DNA from: Domibacillus aminovorans
GTDB taxonomy: Bacteria; Bacillota; Bacilli; Bacillales; Domibacillaceae
Direction of reading: 5' to 3'
Assembly (NCBI RefSeq): GCF_001643235.1
Contig: NZ_LQWY01000038.1
Span: 59,266 to 123,265 of the forward strand
Length of the DNA stretch: 64,000 bases
The position numbers were made by a program, and so were the translations under genes. The notes below the pieces were generated by a model, which saw nothing but the letters and a program-made list of their open reading frames with translations, made no database searches and was not told the DNA's origin. Positions within the stretch are counted from its first letter, which is position 1. Every line of letters begins with the position of its first letter. This document shows, one piece after another, positions 26,165 to 35,740 of the stretch.

Positions 26165-26310
26165 TCTGCCATCTCCCTTTCTGCCAGACGTTTCAATCGC
26201 CCGCTCAAATGTTTAAACGATTCCATCTCCCTCATGAGGAGTGCGACGTTTATCAATTCTCTGATTCCGGCTTTTCACCTAGCTTATGAATATTGCCGTT
26301 CATGACGTTC
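26161..26310 (-). pseudogene. IDEAL-domain protein relic, frameshifted
   Basis: Two frames together give GNIHKLGEKPES and then RELINVALLMREMESFKHLS and a tail ending AEREMAE. The intact homologue at 59503-59772 reads TLIKLGDKLKSEDLNELIELS and ends QKEGEMAE. The start is lost and a frameshift lies near 26270. Confidence 0.6.
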
Positions 26311-26574
26311 TCAGGGTTTTTCTGTTTTTGACACAACAAACCGTTAACACATTGGCATTAGAAAAGTCTACAAACTCGATTGTCTTTTCAATCTTGTATT
26401 TAACCTAAGAGCCTCTTTCGAACACGATAAACGCTCTCTGTTATTTGATTATTCGTAAATTGACCACATGCTGTTAACAAAGTTTTCGATTGTTATGCCC
26501 TTTTCTACGAATGTTCTAAAGTGATTTTCTGCACTAAAACGGTGTTCAACATTTAATAGATGCAAGATCACAAA

Positions 26575-26814
26575 TTATCCGTCTTTCAACGCCTTCATCG
26601 CTTCCTCAAGGGGGGCGTATTTCGACAGTATGTGCCATATTAAACATTTATACGACAGAATAATATCTTTATGCACATTTCTGTCTTCATCCTCGAAAAA
26701 AAGACTATGCTTCCATGAAACTGTATACTCTTCATTTTCATCTGTTGCTGTTTCACCTGGTTTTAGCTGATCAATTAGTTGCCAGATTGTTAGCCATTCA
26801 CTCACTTGATTCAT
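26575..26814 (-). CDS. Small phage-type protein, 79 residues
   Basis: Unrecognised; MNQVSEWLTIWQLIDQLKPG opens a small, acidic, probably folded protein that ends EEAMKALKDG. AGGAGC precedes ATG 26814. About 260 bases upstream of the minus-strand operon beginning with the IDEAL relic, in the same direction. Confidence 0.5.
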   Translation of the reverse strand: MNQVSEWLTIWQLIDQLKPGETATDENEEYTVSWKHSLFFEDEDRNVHKDIILSYKCLIWHILSKYAPLEEAMKALKDG

Positions 26815-26849
26815 GCTCCTATTTTCTCGGCTTTATTCCTCCGTCCATT

Positions 26850-27095
26850 TCCCGCGGCATCACCAGTAGAACCACTTCAGAAGGCGAACTCGAACTCCTT
26901 TCTAAAACAGGTAAAGCTGGCACTGAGTTCCACACAATCATGTATCAAGGGACATCCTCTGATACGACATTAGGCAATGCGAACTTCATGTTCCGAAACG
27001 GTAAATTAATCAGCAAAGCCCAAGCAGGTCTTGGTAAATCAAGCGATGCAAAGATTACTGCTGAGGAATTTAACATGATTCAAAAACGCAATTAG
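26850..27095 (+). pseudogene. C-terminal fragment of a DUF3862/SmpA-like lipoprotein
   Basis: The frame reads TSEGELELLSKTGKAGTEF, then MYQGTSSDTTLGNANFMF and RNGKLISKAQAGLG: the second half of a DUF3862-type (SmpA/OmlA-like) domain. The signal peptide, lipobox and first half are absent, and no ribosome binding site precedes a start codon. Confidence 0.6.
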
Positions 27096-27198
27096 GATTA
27101 GAATACATTTACGGCTCTGCTCACGCATGGCTTTTTCTTTTGTTTTTTGAATAAGCCACACAAATTCGGGTATAAGCCTATATAAAGGAGAGATTCAT

Positions 27199-27396
27199 AT
27201 GAATCAGGTAACTCACTATCTTCATTTGCATAAAGAATACCTATTCGGAATGAGTGAACAAACTAGACCCGGTGAACTCGATCATTTTGAAACACTCCAT
27301 CTCGACTTTTATGATTGGTTGCAAAAAGAACAAGGCCTCTCGCCCGAACAGGCACAAGTTGTGATTAACGATTCCTGCACGATAGAAGAAGATTAA
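27199..27396 (+). CDS. Small phage-type protein, 65 residues
   Basis: Unrecognised acidic protein (MNQVTHYLHLHKEYLFGMSE ... LSPEQAQVVINDSCTIEED). AAAGGAGAG lies 8-9 bases before ATG 27199, a strong site, so it is probably expressed. Confidence 0.6.
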   Translation: MNQVTHYLHLHKEYLFGMSEQTRPGELDHFETLHLDFYDWLQKEQGLSPEQAQVVINDSCTIEED

Positions 27397-27520
27397 GCCT
27401 ACGAGCTTCTTTTTTTAATTCTCACACATACGTTCTATATGAGGCGGAAATAAAGACGGGGGATTAGCCCCGCTTGTTTCTGGCATTTATTTAAAGCTTA
27501 ATTTGTATAAATTACCCTGA

Positions 27521-27712
27521 GATGGTTAAACTGTTGTTGCATGAGAGTTCACTCCTGCATACGGTGTTTTCACTCTTTCAGGTCGAGGGTCTTCGCTTCC
27601 CTCGGCTTTTTGTATACACTTCTATTAATTAGAAATAATGTTATTGACCGAAACATTTTGCTATGTTGATTTCCATTTTTAAAAGTTGGGGCAACCCAGC
27701 TTTTTTTTATGA
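27521..27712 (+). repeat. Dispersed terminator-containing repeats
   Basis: GATGGTTAAACTGTT at 27521 recurs at 38034 and 56821, each about 20-100 bases before a CTCGG-type terminator (here the inverted GAGG...CCTCGGC with TTTTT near 27590-27612). A second repeat, AAACATTTTGC at 27651, recurs at 36428; here it ends in a terminator AAGTTGGG-GCAA-CCCAGCTT with eight T (to 27712). Confidence 0.6.
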
Positions 27713-27925
27713 TGAATAAGCAGGATGTGAGTTGTTCGGTCATGTTTGTTCCCCCTCATAAGTAAGAGTGCATCCCCCCCTTCATTTTTACCGTAGATTG
27801 TTAGAGTCTACTAGTTATTAACTATTATTTTGTTTATAAATAAAATTTTGACAGTTATCTTTACTTATATTAAGGTTGTATTAAATAAGAAAAGGACGCG
27901 ATTTTCAAGGAATGGAGTGTTTCGC

Positions 27926-29077
27926 ATGGCAAGTTACATCGTATTGGATAAGAAGAATCCGGCTGACAAAAGCGAACTGCCGCGCATTAAAATCACCGCT
28001 GAATTAGGGTACGATGAACGCGGGAAACGGATCAGACGCAAGAAAACCGTCGCGCTTAAAAGTTTATCTGATCGCGCGATTAAAAAAGCGATTACGGAGT
28101 TTGAGATTGCAGTCGCAAACAGTGGACCGATAGACACGAATAATATGACGTATCGGGATGCTGTTGCGCTGTGGCTAAAAAACCATGTGACCCATTTAAC
28201 CTATCATTCGCAAAGAGCGTATAAGATGAACATTCAGCCGGCTGTCGAATATTTGGGTGACTTAAAATTGAAGGATTTAAAGAAGATTCACATCGTTGAA
28301 TTTATGAACCACCTGACTAAACAAGACGAGAAATCAACCAACTATAAAATGCGGGTGAATCGCGTCATGCTTCAAAAGATGGTGGAATGGGATTTACTTG
28401 ATGAAAATGTGGCTGATGCAGTGAAAAAGACAAAGCAGAAGAAACAAGAAATGTCGTTTTACGATGAAAATGAAGTGAAGCAGCTGCTTGATCTGTTACC
28501 GTCTGCCTTGCCGAAACATCGGATGGTAATTCAAATGGCACTCTTTTCCGGAATGAGGATTGGTGAAATTTCCGGCCTGACAATGGATAATGTAAACTTT
28601 AACGATAATACCATTACGATCAAACATACGTTAATACATGATAAAGAAAATGACACCTTCTTTCTTGGGGCGACCAAGAATAAAAAGGTGCGTGTAATTC
28701 CGATGCCAGAACACTTTATGGCATCGCTCAAAAACTATATAAAAGAAGTGAAGAAAGACCGTATGTTTCAAGGTCCTGATTGGCGTGGTGTTGAGGGGAT
28801 GGATTTAATCTTTTGTCGCGCTGACGGATACCCCCATTCAGACAATGCCTTTTCGAAATATTTTTTAGAGTTCATCGAAAGGCACGGATTGAAACGAATC
28901 CGATTCCACGACTTGCGGCACACGCACGCGTCTCTTCTTCTTTCTAAAGGTGTAAACATAAAAGTTATCCAAGAGCGTCTAGGGCATAGTAGTATCACAC
29001 TCACAATCGACACGTATTCACATCTAACAAAAGAAAACGAACTGGAAGCCGTTACAAAGCTTTCAAACATGTTTTAA
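27926..29077 (+). CDS. int: Tyrosine recombinase / phage integrase
   Basis: Site-specific integrase of 383 residues, Tn916/phage type. Residues 1-60 are an arm-type binding region (ELGYDERGKRIRRKKTVAL), then a SAM-like core-binding domain (about 75-165) and the catalytic domain with Arg in FSGMRIGEISGL, HDLRHTHASLLL and the tyrosine motif LGHSSITLTIDTYSH. All catalytic residues are present. ATG 27926 is preferred over 27830; GGAG lies 9 bases upstream. No matching attachment repeats could be identified by eye. Confidence 0.9.
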   Translation: MASYIVLDKKNPADKSELPRIKITAELGYDERGKRIRRKKTVALKSLSDRAIKKAITEFEIAVANSGPIDTNNMTYRDAVALWLKNHVTHLTYHSQRAYKMNIQPAVEYLGDLKLKDLKKIHIVEFMNHLTKQDEKSTNYKMRVNRVMLQKMVEWDLLDENVADAVKKTKQKKQEMSFYDENEVKQLLDLLPSALPKHRMVIQMALFSGMRIGEISGLTMDNVNFNDNTITIKHTLIHDKENDTFFLGATKNKKVRVIPMPEHFMASLKNYIKEVKKDRMFQGPDWRGVEGMDLIFCRADGYPHSDNAFSKYFLEFIERHGLKRIRFHDLRHTHASLLLSKGVNIKVIQERLGHSSITLTIDTYSHLTKENELEAVTKLSNMF

Positions 29078-29229
29078 GCTTATCGGTCCCCTTTTAGTCA
29101 CCTAAAATAAAAAAATACGATGAAAATAACTATTGAATCCTTATTATATAAGGATTTTCTGTTTTTAGTTTGCATAAGTATAAATTATCTATACTATACA
29201 TAATAAAATTATAGTAAATGAGGACTTCC

Positions 29230-29439
29230 GTGTTTGAACTATCTATTTTTCAATCGCAAGATGCTTTTTTAGAAATGCTGCAGTCAAGAATGCATTTATT
29301 GGATAACGACCGTAATTTATCGCTCGAAAACTGCTCAGACGAAGAATTTTCTGTCTGGATTCAAACGGAAATCGGAAGACGATGCGTGAATTGTCTACTT
29401 GTGAAGCAAGAGCGATTATCGACTGCTTTTCAAAAGTAG
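29230..29439 (+). CDS. Small protein, 69 residues
   Basis: Unrecognised. GTG 29230 lies 6 bases after GAGG; the frame is open from 29218. Sequence VFELSIFQSQDAFLEMLQSR ... RCVNCLLVKQERLSTAFQK carries a CVNC pair. An inverted repeat AACCGGTTG/CAACCGGTT follows at about 29452-29484. Confidence 0.4.
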   Translation: MFELSIFQSQDAFLEMLQSRMHLLDNDRNLSLENCSDEEFSVWIQTEIGRRCVNCLLVKQERLSTAFQK

Positions 29440-29846
29440 TGAAAACACAAAAAACCGGTTGCAAATTGAAGCACACAACCGGTTGATTGGGTATCTATTA
29501 TTGACGCTTGGCATTCTGGCATCAGAATTAATCCAATTAAATTGGGGATGTTCCCACCGCAACAATCGTGGTGATTTACTTGTGGGTGTGCTCAGAAAAG
29601 CATAATAGGCATAGTCCGTTTTTTTCCATTGTAATAGATTTAGTTGGACGTACGGATATATCGCTTACCAACTTATATTTAGAATGGATTCAAGAAGATC
29701 CGATGCACGATCATTTAAAAAATGCGTGTTTTTGATGATGCTTGAGATTCGCTCTCTCGCGCATCGAAAATGATAAAGTTGAGTAACTATGCATCTCGAC
29801 GCAACGACATTTGATGGAAGAAAAAACCCTGACTGATCATTCATTT
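29440..29846. other. Intergenic stretch with degraded coding-like sequence
   Basis: After the AACCGGTTG inverted repeat, the plus strand around 29650-29740 reads VIDLVGRTDISLTNLYLEW before stops, suggesting a decayed gene that I cannot identify. No intact gene. Confidence 0.4.
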
Positions 29847-31805
29847 TTAGCCGGGGACTCTCTCACTGATTTGAAGAGCGTTCTGGAGATCGATAATCTC
29901 TTTTTTTATTTTTGAAAAACCTTGAATATCAGGGGTGTTTTTTTCTGTATGCGGCTGATTTTGTTCAGCAGCCATCGCCATCGTTTCAAAAGTATAAAGC
30001 AATTGAGCGAGACTTTCATCTGAAAGAACAGGTCGTTTATCATATTTTAAGCTTGAATCAAGTAAATAGCCCATCTGTTCTATGGAAAATATGACAGGCC
30101 AGAGAGATTCTAATACCGTCTTGTTGCTAAATAATTCCCCTGATGCTGTATTATATACCGTTTTTAAATTGGTTAAATTGGTTTGCATTTTACTTCTTTC
30201 TCTGCTCTCTTCATAGTCAATACGACTATTATGTTCAGAAAACAACATGAGTAGAAACTGTCCCTCACTTCGAATTGTTTTAGCAATAAAATGCGGAAGT
30301 AGACTGGAAGCAGAACGTCTGCCTATCAACAATGTTCCAATAAGACCTATGACGCATCCTATAAAAATATCTGTTACTCTCACGGTTGCAAAAAAAGCGA
30401 AGTCATGCACTTGAGTCGTGTATTCTGCCATGATTAAAGCGGATGGTGTAAAGAACATCGCAGCAAAGCCATAATTTCGCACAATAAAAAGTTCTGTAAA
30501 AAATGTCAAAACCAAAATGATAATGGCGATAATATATCCTTGAGGCGTGGATGACAGAATGATGCTCGCTACGAGAATGCCGACGATTGTTCCAAGAAAT
30601 CGTTGAACGGCGCGGTGAAACGTAGCAATAATTGTCGCGCCAGACATGACAGCTGCACAGGATAATGGAATCCAATACGAGCGGTTAAAGTCAAATGTAT
30701 ACGCAATAATCGCAGCAAACGTAAGGACCGTTCCATATTTAACAGATGACAGAAAGACAATCGAATTTTTGTCGAAAGCACCTAAAAAAACCGTTTTTAA
30801 TGATCGCTTTGAAATTCGAACTTCTTGATTAATCCTAGAAATCGGTTCATTCATGATGGCATCCGCATTATAAATTTTGACGAATAAATGCTCTGCCGCT
30901 TCATTAACATGGTCCGGCTGAAGAATTTTCGTATTGTTTTTCTTTTTATGTTCAATCGAGTTTGCGAGAGCCCGAATAGATTCCCCTAATTCTGGCGGTA
31001 GTTTTGCCTTTTCTTCTAAAGCTATTTCGAGTACTTCTAAAAATATCGTATTTGCATGTTCGGTTAATAAATATAATCGTTTAAACATATCCGAACTTTG
31101 CCAAGATATATATCCTGCTGAAAGAATATCTTCTGCCTGTTTCATCGCTGATACTGTTCTTTGCCTTGTCTCATTAAAGCTCTCTGTACCGACTGAATCC
31201 AAAAATGCCGCCAATTCCATATACACTCTTTTTACAGCATTCGTTTCAGGTTCACGAGGGCTGATCAACCAGCCAAGCATAGCGATTAGCCACGATAACA
31301 CCCCTCCGAGAAAAACGAGCCCGGTGCGCAGAGGAGCAAGTGATGGATCGACAGGCATACCAGTCGCCATGGCGAAACTTAAAACAAAAAAGATAGCAGA
31401 AGGACCAGAAATTTTTAACGCCCCAAAAATAAAAATAGCTACAGCACCAATTACACCCATCATAATAGCAGATGCAAGTGGATATGGAGCAATAAGTGTT
31501 CCTACTCCGACCGATAAAGAAATTCCAATCATGACAAAAAAGAGCTTTTTAGCTCTCTGTGCATATGGCTGGTTAAATACATAAAGATAGGTAAAGGCAC
31601 CAATTCCTGCTAACAAACCATATTGTAAACTGCCCAATAATAATCCTATAAAGACAGGCAGCGATGCACTTACTCCAGCACTAAAAGCCTTTATCCATGG
31701 AAATGGATTCTTTTTAATCTCAAAAGCCTGTTTTATTGTCGAATGAATCTCAGTAGATTTAAGTGAGATAGATGTAGAGGACTTTTTTCGTTTCTTTTTA
31801 TCCAT
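29847..31805 (-). CDS. FUSC-family aromatic/fusaric acid exporter-like protein
   Basis: Membrane protein of 652 residues with two sets of about six membrane segments, at roughly 45-185 and 350-495, separated by a soluble helical region, the layout of fusaric acid resistance (FUSC/ArAE) proteins. The family exports aromatic acids; the substrate here is unknown. The head is very basic and polar (MDKKKRKKSSTSISLKSTE). AAAGGGG precedes ATG 31805. It is a single gene without obvious remnants around it, an island of normal sequence in the accessory zone. Confidence 0.8.
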   Translation of the reverse strand: MDKKKRKKSSTSISLKSTEIHSTIKQAFEIKKNPFPWIKAFSAGVSASLPVFIGLLLGSLQYGLLAGIGAFTYLYVFNQPYAQRAKKLFFVMIGISLSVGVGTLIAPYPLASAIMMGVIGAVAIFIFGALKISGPSAIFFVLSFAMATGMPVDPSLAPLRTGLVFLGGVLSWLIAMLGWLISPREPETNAVKRVYMELAAFLDSVGTESFNETRQRTVSAMKQAEDILSAGYISWQSSDMFKRLYLLTEHANTIFLEVLEIALEEKAKLPPELGESIRALANSIEHKKKNNTKILQPDHVNEAAEHLFVKIYNADAIMNEPISRINQEVRISKRSLKTVFLGAFDKNSIVFLSSVKYGTVLTFAAIIAYTFDFNRSYWIPLSCAAVMSGATIIATFHRAVQRFLGTIVGILVASIILSSTPQGYIIAIIILVLTFFTELFIVRNYGFAAMFFTPSALIMAEYTTQVHDFAFFATVRVTDIFIGCVIGLIGTLLIGRRSASSLLPHFIAKTIRSEGQFLLMLFSEHNSRIDYEESRERSKMQTNLTNLKTVYNTASGELFSNKTVLESLWPVIFSIEQMGYLLDSSLKYDKRPVLSDESLAQLLYTFETMAMAAEQNQPHTEKNTPDIQGFSKIKKEIIDLQNALQISERVPG

Positions 31806-32043
31806 TCTAAAGCCCCTTTCCTAAATAGTGTACTCCAATAAAATGATGTTTCTGAAATAATGTGCTTATCAAGCAGGCTTTACGTCAAACTATAGCTGTT
31901 ATCCCTTATAAAGAATGATTCCCTGTGCACAGACATTCAAATCAATTTTGATAATGTTATACACAGGATGAGAATCAGGAATTCCTTATCATTTAATTTA
32001 GACTTAAAACCCTTTTCAAATTTCATCAATCCTTGATCAAAAA

Positions 32044-32062
32044 TTTTGGTCGTTTTTTGGTC
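32044..32062 (+). repeat. TTTTGGTC direct repeats, 11-base period
   Basis: TTTTGGTC at 32044 and 32055. The same octamer pair with the same 11-base period stands at 51462 and 51473, right after an integrase relic. Such repeats often serve as integrase arm sites; this is inference. Confidence 0.4.
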
Positions 32063-32135
32063 GGAATTTTGATCATCTATTATTTATATTATACTAACAC
32101 TAGAAACTGATTCAAAAGCGCAACAAAAAGAACCA

Positions 32136-32164
32136 TAAAGAACCACCGTGCGGACGATGGTTCC
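32136..32164. terminator. Hairpin upstream of the BhlA gene end
   Basis: GAACCA-C-CGTGCGGACG-A-TGGTTC can fold with a 6-pair outer stem; only a weak T tract follows, so its role as terminator for the minus-strand BhlA-like gene is tentative. Confidence 0.35.
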
Positions 32165-32196
32165 ATTATCGATATTTTTAATGCCTTGCATATAAA

Positions 32197-32415
32197 TCAC
32201 TCTCGCTCGTTACTTTTAATTTCGTAGATGTCTTTTTCTAATCTTTCTAATGAACAAACAATTTTATCTTGCGTTTCATTCTGTCGTTCGATCTGTGCCA
32301 TCAATTTATTTTCGCGTTCTTTTGACTCAGCCATTTGAATGCGTAACAGCCATACAAACAACACGCCAAAAACCCCTTGCGCCCACAATTCAGCTGGCAA
32401 TTGTGTTAAGTCCAT
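32197..32415 (-). CDS. BhlA/UviB-type holin-like protein
   Basis: Small holin-like membrane protein (72 residues) as found in phage lysis modules and bacteriocin loci. One membrane segment (about 10-27, ELWAQGVFGVLFVWLLRIQM) is followed by a long polar helix (KERENKLMAQIERQNETQDK, SLERLEKDIYEIKSNERE). AAAGGGGG precedes two ATGs; 32415 aligns with the paralogue's start. A disrupted second copy lies 240 bases upstream. No intact amidase partner is nearby. Confidence 0.8.
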   Translation of the reverse strand: MDLTQLPAELWAQGVFGVLFVWLLRIQMAESKERENKLMAQIERQNETQDKIVCSLERLEKDIYEIKSNERE

Positions 32416-32650
32416 CATTCATTCCCCCTTTAATCGATTGAAATTCAATTGTTTTCTCTACCACTCTTTTACAACATGATATTTGGAATTTTTTATAATC
32501 TAACCCGTTACTATTAAAATGAATTACGATCAATTTCAATATGTTTAGTCATTTCTATTGATCTCCTTCTCTATATCATATTCCATGTATTAGTTGTTGT
32601 CCTCCACACCTGCATTAGTAAGGTAAATAATAGTTACACCGGTGATGAGA

Positions 32651-32869
32651 TCACTCCCACTTGTTATTTTTAATGTGGATGATGTCTTTTTCCAATCGTT
32701 CAAGCGATGAAACAATTTTATCTTGTGTTTCGTTTTGTTTATCAATCTGTACCGTGAGCTTGTTTTCTCACTCTCTTGATTCCGTCATCTGGAACCGTAA
32801 AAGCCATACGAAAAGGGCATAGAATACTTCTTGCGCCCATAACTCCGGTGGCAGTTGCGTAAAATCCAT
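32651..32869 (-). pseudogene. Second BhlA/UviB-like gene with in-frame stop
   Basis: ATG 32869 after AAGGAGG opens MDFTQLPPELWAQEVFYALF, then FVWLLRFQMTESRE, and TGA (32768-32770) where the intact copy has an arginine codon. The frame goes on ENKLTVQIDKQNETQDKIVS to a normal end at 32651. A single nonsense change, so probably recent. Confidence 0.8.
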
Positions 32870-32959
32870 CGTACGGCCTCCTTGCTTTCCTTATAAATAA
32901 AAAAGCGCCCGAAATGGGCGCTCTTTGAAATGCTATTTCCTTTTTGTTACTCCACATTG

Positions 32960-33088
32960 TTATATTCTCTTTCTAGGCTTGTTTCCAACCTTAATATAAT
33001 AAGCACCATCTTCATCAAGAGTTCTAAAAAACTTAACCCCAATCCACTTCAACGGCGACCAGATTTCTTTCATACTGTATAATGGCAT
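32960..33088 (-). CDS. Small phage-type protein, 42 residues
   Basis: ATG 33088 follows AGGAGG at 8 bases. The protein reads MPLYSMKEIWSPLKWIGVKF then DEDGAYYIKVGNKPRKRI; basic tail, no recognised family. Lies upstream of the broken BhlA copy in the same direction. Confidence 0.5.
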   Translation of the reverse strand: MPLYSMKEIWSPLKWIGVKFFRTLDEDGAYYIKVGNKPRKRI

Positions 33089-33471
33089 ACAGTATACCTC
33101 CTATTAGATATGGTTTGGAAATCATATTCAATAACTGGCTGACATAGTTTTAACACCTTAGCCCCTGTAGATCTGCATCACCGTTTTTTTGGTAGTCTTG
33201 CCCTTTCACATAATACTTGAAGTACATGTCCATTATAATATCTAGCTCCTATTATATTAAGCTTATTCGTTCGACAAATCTCTGTAAAAATAGCGCTCCG
33301 ATTACGAAGCGCTTAATTAACAGTTTAATCCGTATGTGAAACAACAAAGAGCCAACATTAATGGTTGACTAAACGTATGCAACTTGACCTTTTAGTTTAT
33401 TAAAATGTAAAAACCGATTTCCTATGTGCTAAGGCAATCTTTTACTAACAGAGATAAACCATTAAATATTA
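33089..33471. other. Intergenic stretch
   Basis: I see no gene, RNA or clear repeat here. AT-rich, with scattered stops in all frames. Confidence 0.5.
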
Positions 33472-33984
33472 TTACTTATATATTTCATTTTCTAAAATAA
33501 TCACTTTTTCCTCATTTGAGGATTTCCCTATTTGCTTCGTATTTTCAACCAACCGAAAAATATTATCACAGCATTGTTTGGCACCTATAACTAATAATGG
33601 TACACCTATAAAATCAATTTTTAATCCTCTTGAGAAAAACCCCCCAATTGACATGACGAACGGTACAGTTGGTGATGTATTAGAGAAGATTATTTTTTCT
33701 TGAAATTGATGTTTGCTTTGTAGCAATAAGCTTAAGTTTTTTAATGCTGGAACAACAAGTTTGGAGGATTTTCGTCCTAATGTATATACCGAGTCTCCAT
33801 TTTCATCTATCCCGTGAAAAATGATTTTTCCTGAATCATTTTTAGATAATTTATTGAAATAGTTAACATTTAATATTTCTTCTTTAGTTAGTTTTCGTTC
33901 TGATTGGGTAATTTCTTTTAAATGATAGGCGGCTGCCAGAGCCGTTGTATGTGTCCCACCATAGTCATTATAAATATAAATCAT
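33472..33984 (-). CDS. DUF3189-family protein
   Basis: Protein of 170 residues. The opening MIYIYNDYGGTHTTALAAAYHL matches the DUF3189 signature (YGGTHS/T), part by part: YNDYGGTHTT and AAAYHLKEI. Function of the family is unknown. The frame is open to 34026, but ATG 33984 with AAGGATGA 4-5 bases upstream gives the family's N terminus. Surrounding genes are phage relics, so this may be a chromosomal gene caught in the mosaic. Confidence 0.7.
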   Translation of the reverse strand: MIYIYNDYGGTHTTALAAAYHLKEITQSERKLTKEEILNVNYFNKLSKNDSGKIIFHGIDENGDSVYTLGRKSSKLVVPALKNLSLLLQSKHQFQEKIIFSNTSPTVPFVMSIGGFFSRGLKIDFIGVPLLVIGAKQCCDNIFRLVENTKQIGKSSNEEKVIILENEIYK

Positions 33985-34057
33985 GATATCATCCTTTATA
34001 TTTTTATCTATGGTTATTATGGTCATTTATTCTAGTTTCCATTCAGTTGATTATCTT

Positions 34058-34581
34058 TTAACTCTTATTACACTGCATGTTCCGACTACTTGTTAAATCG
34101 TAACCTGCGTATTTATATGGTACATCGGGAATCCGAACACATAACCGTTCGTTTGTCCTTATTGTGGAAAATGAACCATCGGGTTTCTGGCCTTGCATCC
34201 CGACGAATAAACGCCTGGCACCTGTCAAAAGTTCGTTCAATGTAATGACTTCGATCTCGTCTTTTTGGGAATAAAGGTAGTCGAGAATCTGTATAAAATT
34301 AGCAGAAGAATAGCACATGCCATATGGATCTGCAGGCGGCGTATCTGCGATAAGGTGATTCGTGAAAACGATGGTTCCACCTGCCGCGATGGTTGTATCT
34401 ATATCCGCGATAACTGAAGCGGGCGTCACGCCTTCTTTTCCCCATCCCGAATCAGAATCTTTCACCCGCTTCAGATGCTCCGTTGTGTGCTCTTGGTTTT
34501 GAACAAACATAATTTTCTGCGCTCGGATGATCGCCGCATACTGAATGTTTCCCATTCTGATCTGATCTCATCCCAGTTCGC
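34058..34581 (-). pseudogene. Polysaccharide deacetylase-like C-terminal piece joined to a terminase-type start
   Basis: From 34555 one frame reads a protein end with GGTIVFTNHLIADTPPADPY and FIQILDYLYSQKDEIEVITL, like the last third of a deacetylase-type domain in phage tail proteins. Just before it another frame, from GTG 34581, starts VANWDEIRSEWETFS, the typical opening of phage terminase small subunits, then runs into a short unrelated tail. The two parts overlap in different frames, so this looks like a deletion junction rather than a working gene. Confidence 0.5.
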
Positions 34582-34655
34582 CACTTCACATCACCGCCAC
34601 CTCCCAAATTAATTTTGAACAAATAAAGAAGCCACTCATCAGAGTGACCTTTTTA

Positions 34656-35036
34656 TTATTGGATGAAACCTAATGGAATTTTAGGCTCTTTGGGGTTCGG
34701 TCGAGGCATTGCCATCAATAAAAAATTAAGCTGTGATACATGTTGAATCAATTGCACTTCCAATCCACTATCAGTAACTCCCGCAAAAATGATTAAACTG
34801 GGATCACAGTAACCTAATGCAGTTACCTGAAAAGTAACCGACTGCCCAGATGGAATAAGCTTAACCCCCACCCCTTGACTGCCATCTAGTTTATTGTCAA
34901 AATCTTCAGCTCTTTTTTTCAAATGCTTATAAAGTTCACTTGCCAAGTTTTGTCCCGGTGTATTCGTTGGTATAGGCAATTCATTGCAAATTTCGTTATC
35001 GTCCATTGATTTGAGTAGATCTGGCTTGGATTCCAT
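34656..35036 (-). CDS. DUF6173-like protein
   Basis: Protein of 126 residues without membrane segments. The stretch NLASELYKHLKKRAEDFDNK, then GVGVKLIPSGQSVTFQVTAL, GYCDPSLIIFAG and LIQHVSQLNFLLMAMPR resembles the DUF6173 family from memory; that assignment is tentative. Function unknown. A strong site (GGAAGGAGATG) lies before ATG 35036. It stands as a single gene between phage relics. Confidence 0.6.
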   Translation of the reverse strand: MESKPDLLKSMDDNEICNELPIPTNTPGQNLASELYKHLKKRAEDFDNKLDGSQGVGVKLIPSGQSVTFQVTALGYCDPSLIIFAGVTDSGLEVQLIQHVSQLNFLLMAMPRPNPKEPKIPLGFIQ

Positions 35037-35220
35037 TTTATCATCTCCTTCCTTGAGTCGGATAGATCTGTCCTGAATTTCACTTTATTATCTCCTTTTT
35101 CGTCAAATTATTATACTCAACGTCAAAAGGCTCCTTTCCTCGTAGAAGAACACTGTAGATGTTTCACATTCGATCAACCCCTTGCGCTATTTACTTTCGT
35201 TATTTTAGACATAGAAAAAA

Positions 35221-35243
35221 GACCCCGACAGGAATGTCGGGGT
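35221..35243. terminator. Hairpin ACCCCGACA/TGTCGGGGT
   Basis: ACCCCGACA and TGTCGGGGT pair around GGAA with an A-run on the 5' side; on the minus strand the T tract follows, so it would end transcription from the relic at 35275-35633. Confidence 0.7.
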
Positions 35244-35274
35244 AAATAGTCAAAGGTAGAGATAAGGATACTGA

Positions 35275-35633
35275 CTACTTATATAACCTTTTAACGTTAA
35301 GCTTAAACCTATCTGTCTTAATTTTTACCTTCTCATATATACAGCAGCTAATGGCACGTTCAGGTAAGTCTGTGAATGGTGCTTTTTTAGAGACAGGCTT
35401 AATAGCGATATAGTTGCCGACTATCATTACAGCACCTACCCGTTTAAACGGCTGAATGCCCCGCCTTTTGCTCTTCCGTACCTTGCTCGACTCATTTCCC
35501 TTTAGTTCTTTTAATTCACGTTCAGACAGCTTCTCCTGCTTCTTCTCTGGTGGCTTTCTTTCTTTCGTTCTTATTTCACTTCCTGGTGGTCCTTCTTCCA
35601 TTGTTTTAGCTGCTCTTTCAAACTTGGATTCAT
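35275..35633 (-). pseudogene. Frameshifted lysine-rich small protein with MNPSLKEQLKQ start
   Basis: From ATG 35633 one frame reads MNPSLKEQLKQWKKDHQEVK and stops. The neighbouring frame then continues KERKPPEKKQEKLSERELKE and RKSKRRGIQPFKRVGAVMIV, the usual continuation of this type of small basic protein, to a stop at 35275. A 1-2 base indel near 35570 separates them. The same gene start occurs at 53344 and 55472 with other 3' parts. Confidence 0.6.
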
Positions 35634-35665
35634 CACAATCACTCTTTTTCTCAATAAAAAAGGAC

Positions 35666-35692
35666 ACCAAGCTAATTGTAAGTGCATAACAT
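35666..35692 (+). promoter_or_regulatory. Sigma-K-like promoter
   Basis: AC (35666), 17-base spacer, CATAACAT (35685-35692), 49 bases before the cupin gene. It partly overlaps the leader of the minus-strand relic. Confidence 0.45.
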
Positions 35693-35740
35693 GCCTATAA
35701 AGTTTGTTTTGTAGCTCTTATAAAGAGGTGAAAAGAAGTT

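Noticed and set aside
30934..31584. Plus-strand 216-residue frame
   Set aside because: Fully antisense to the FUSC gene and shows no domain or start signal.
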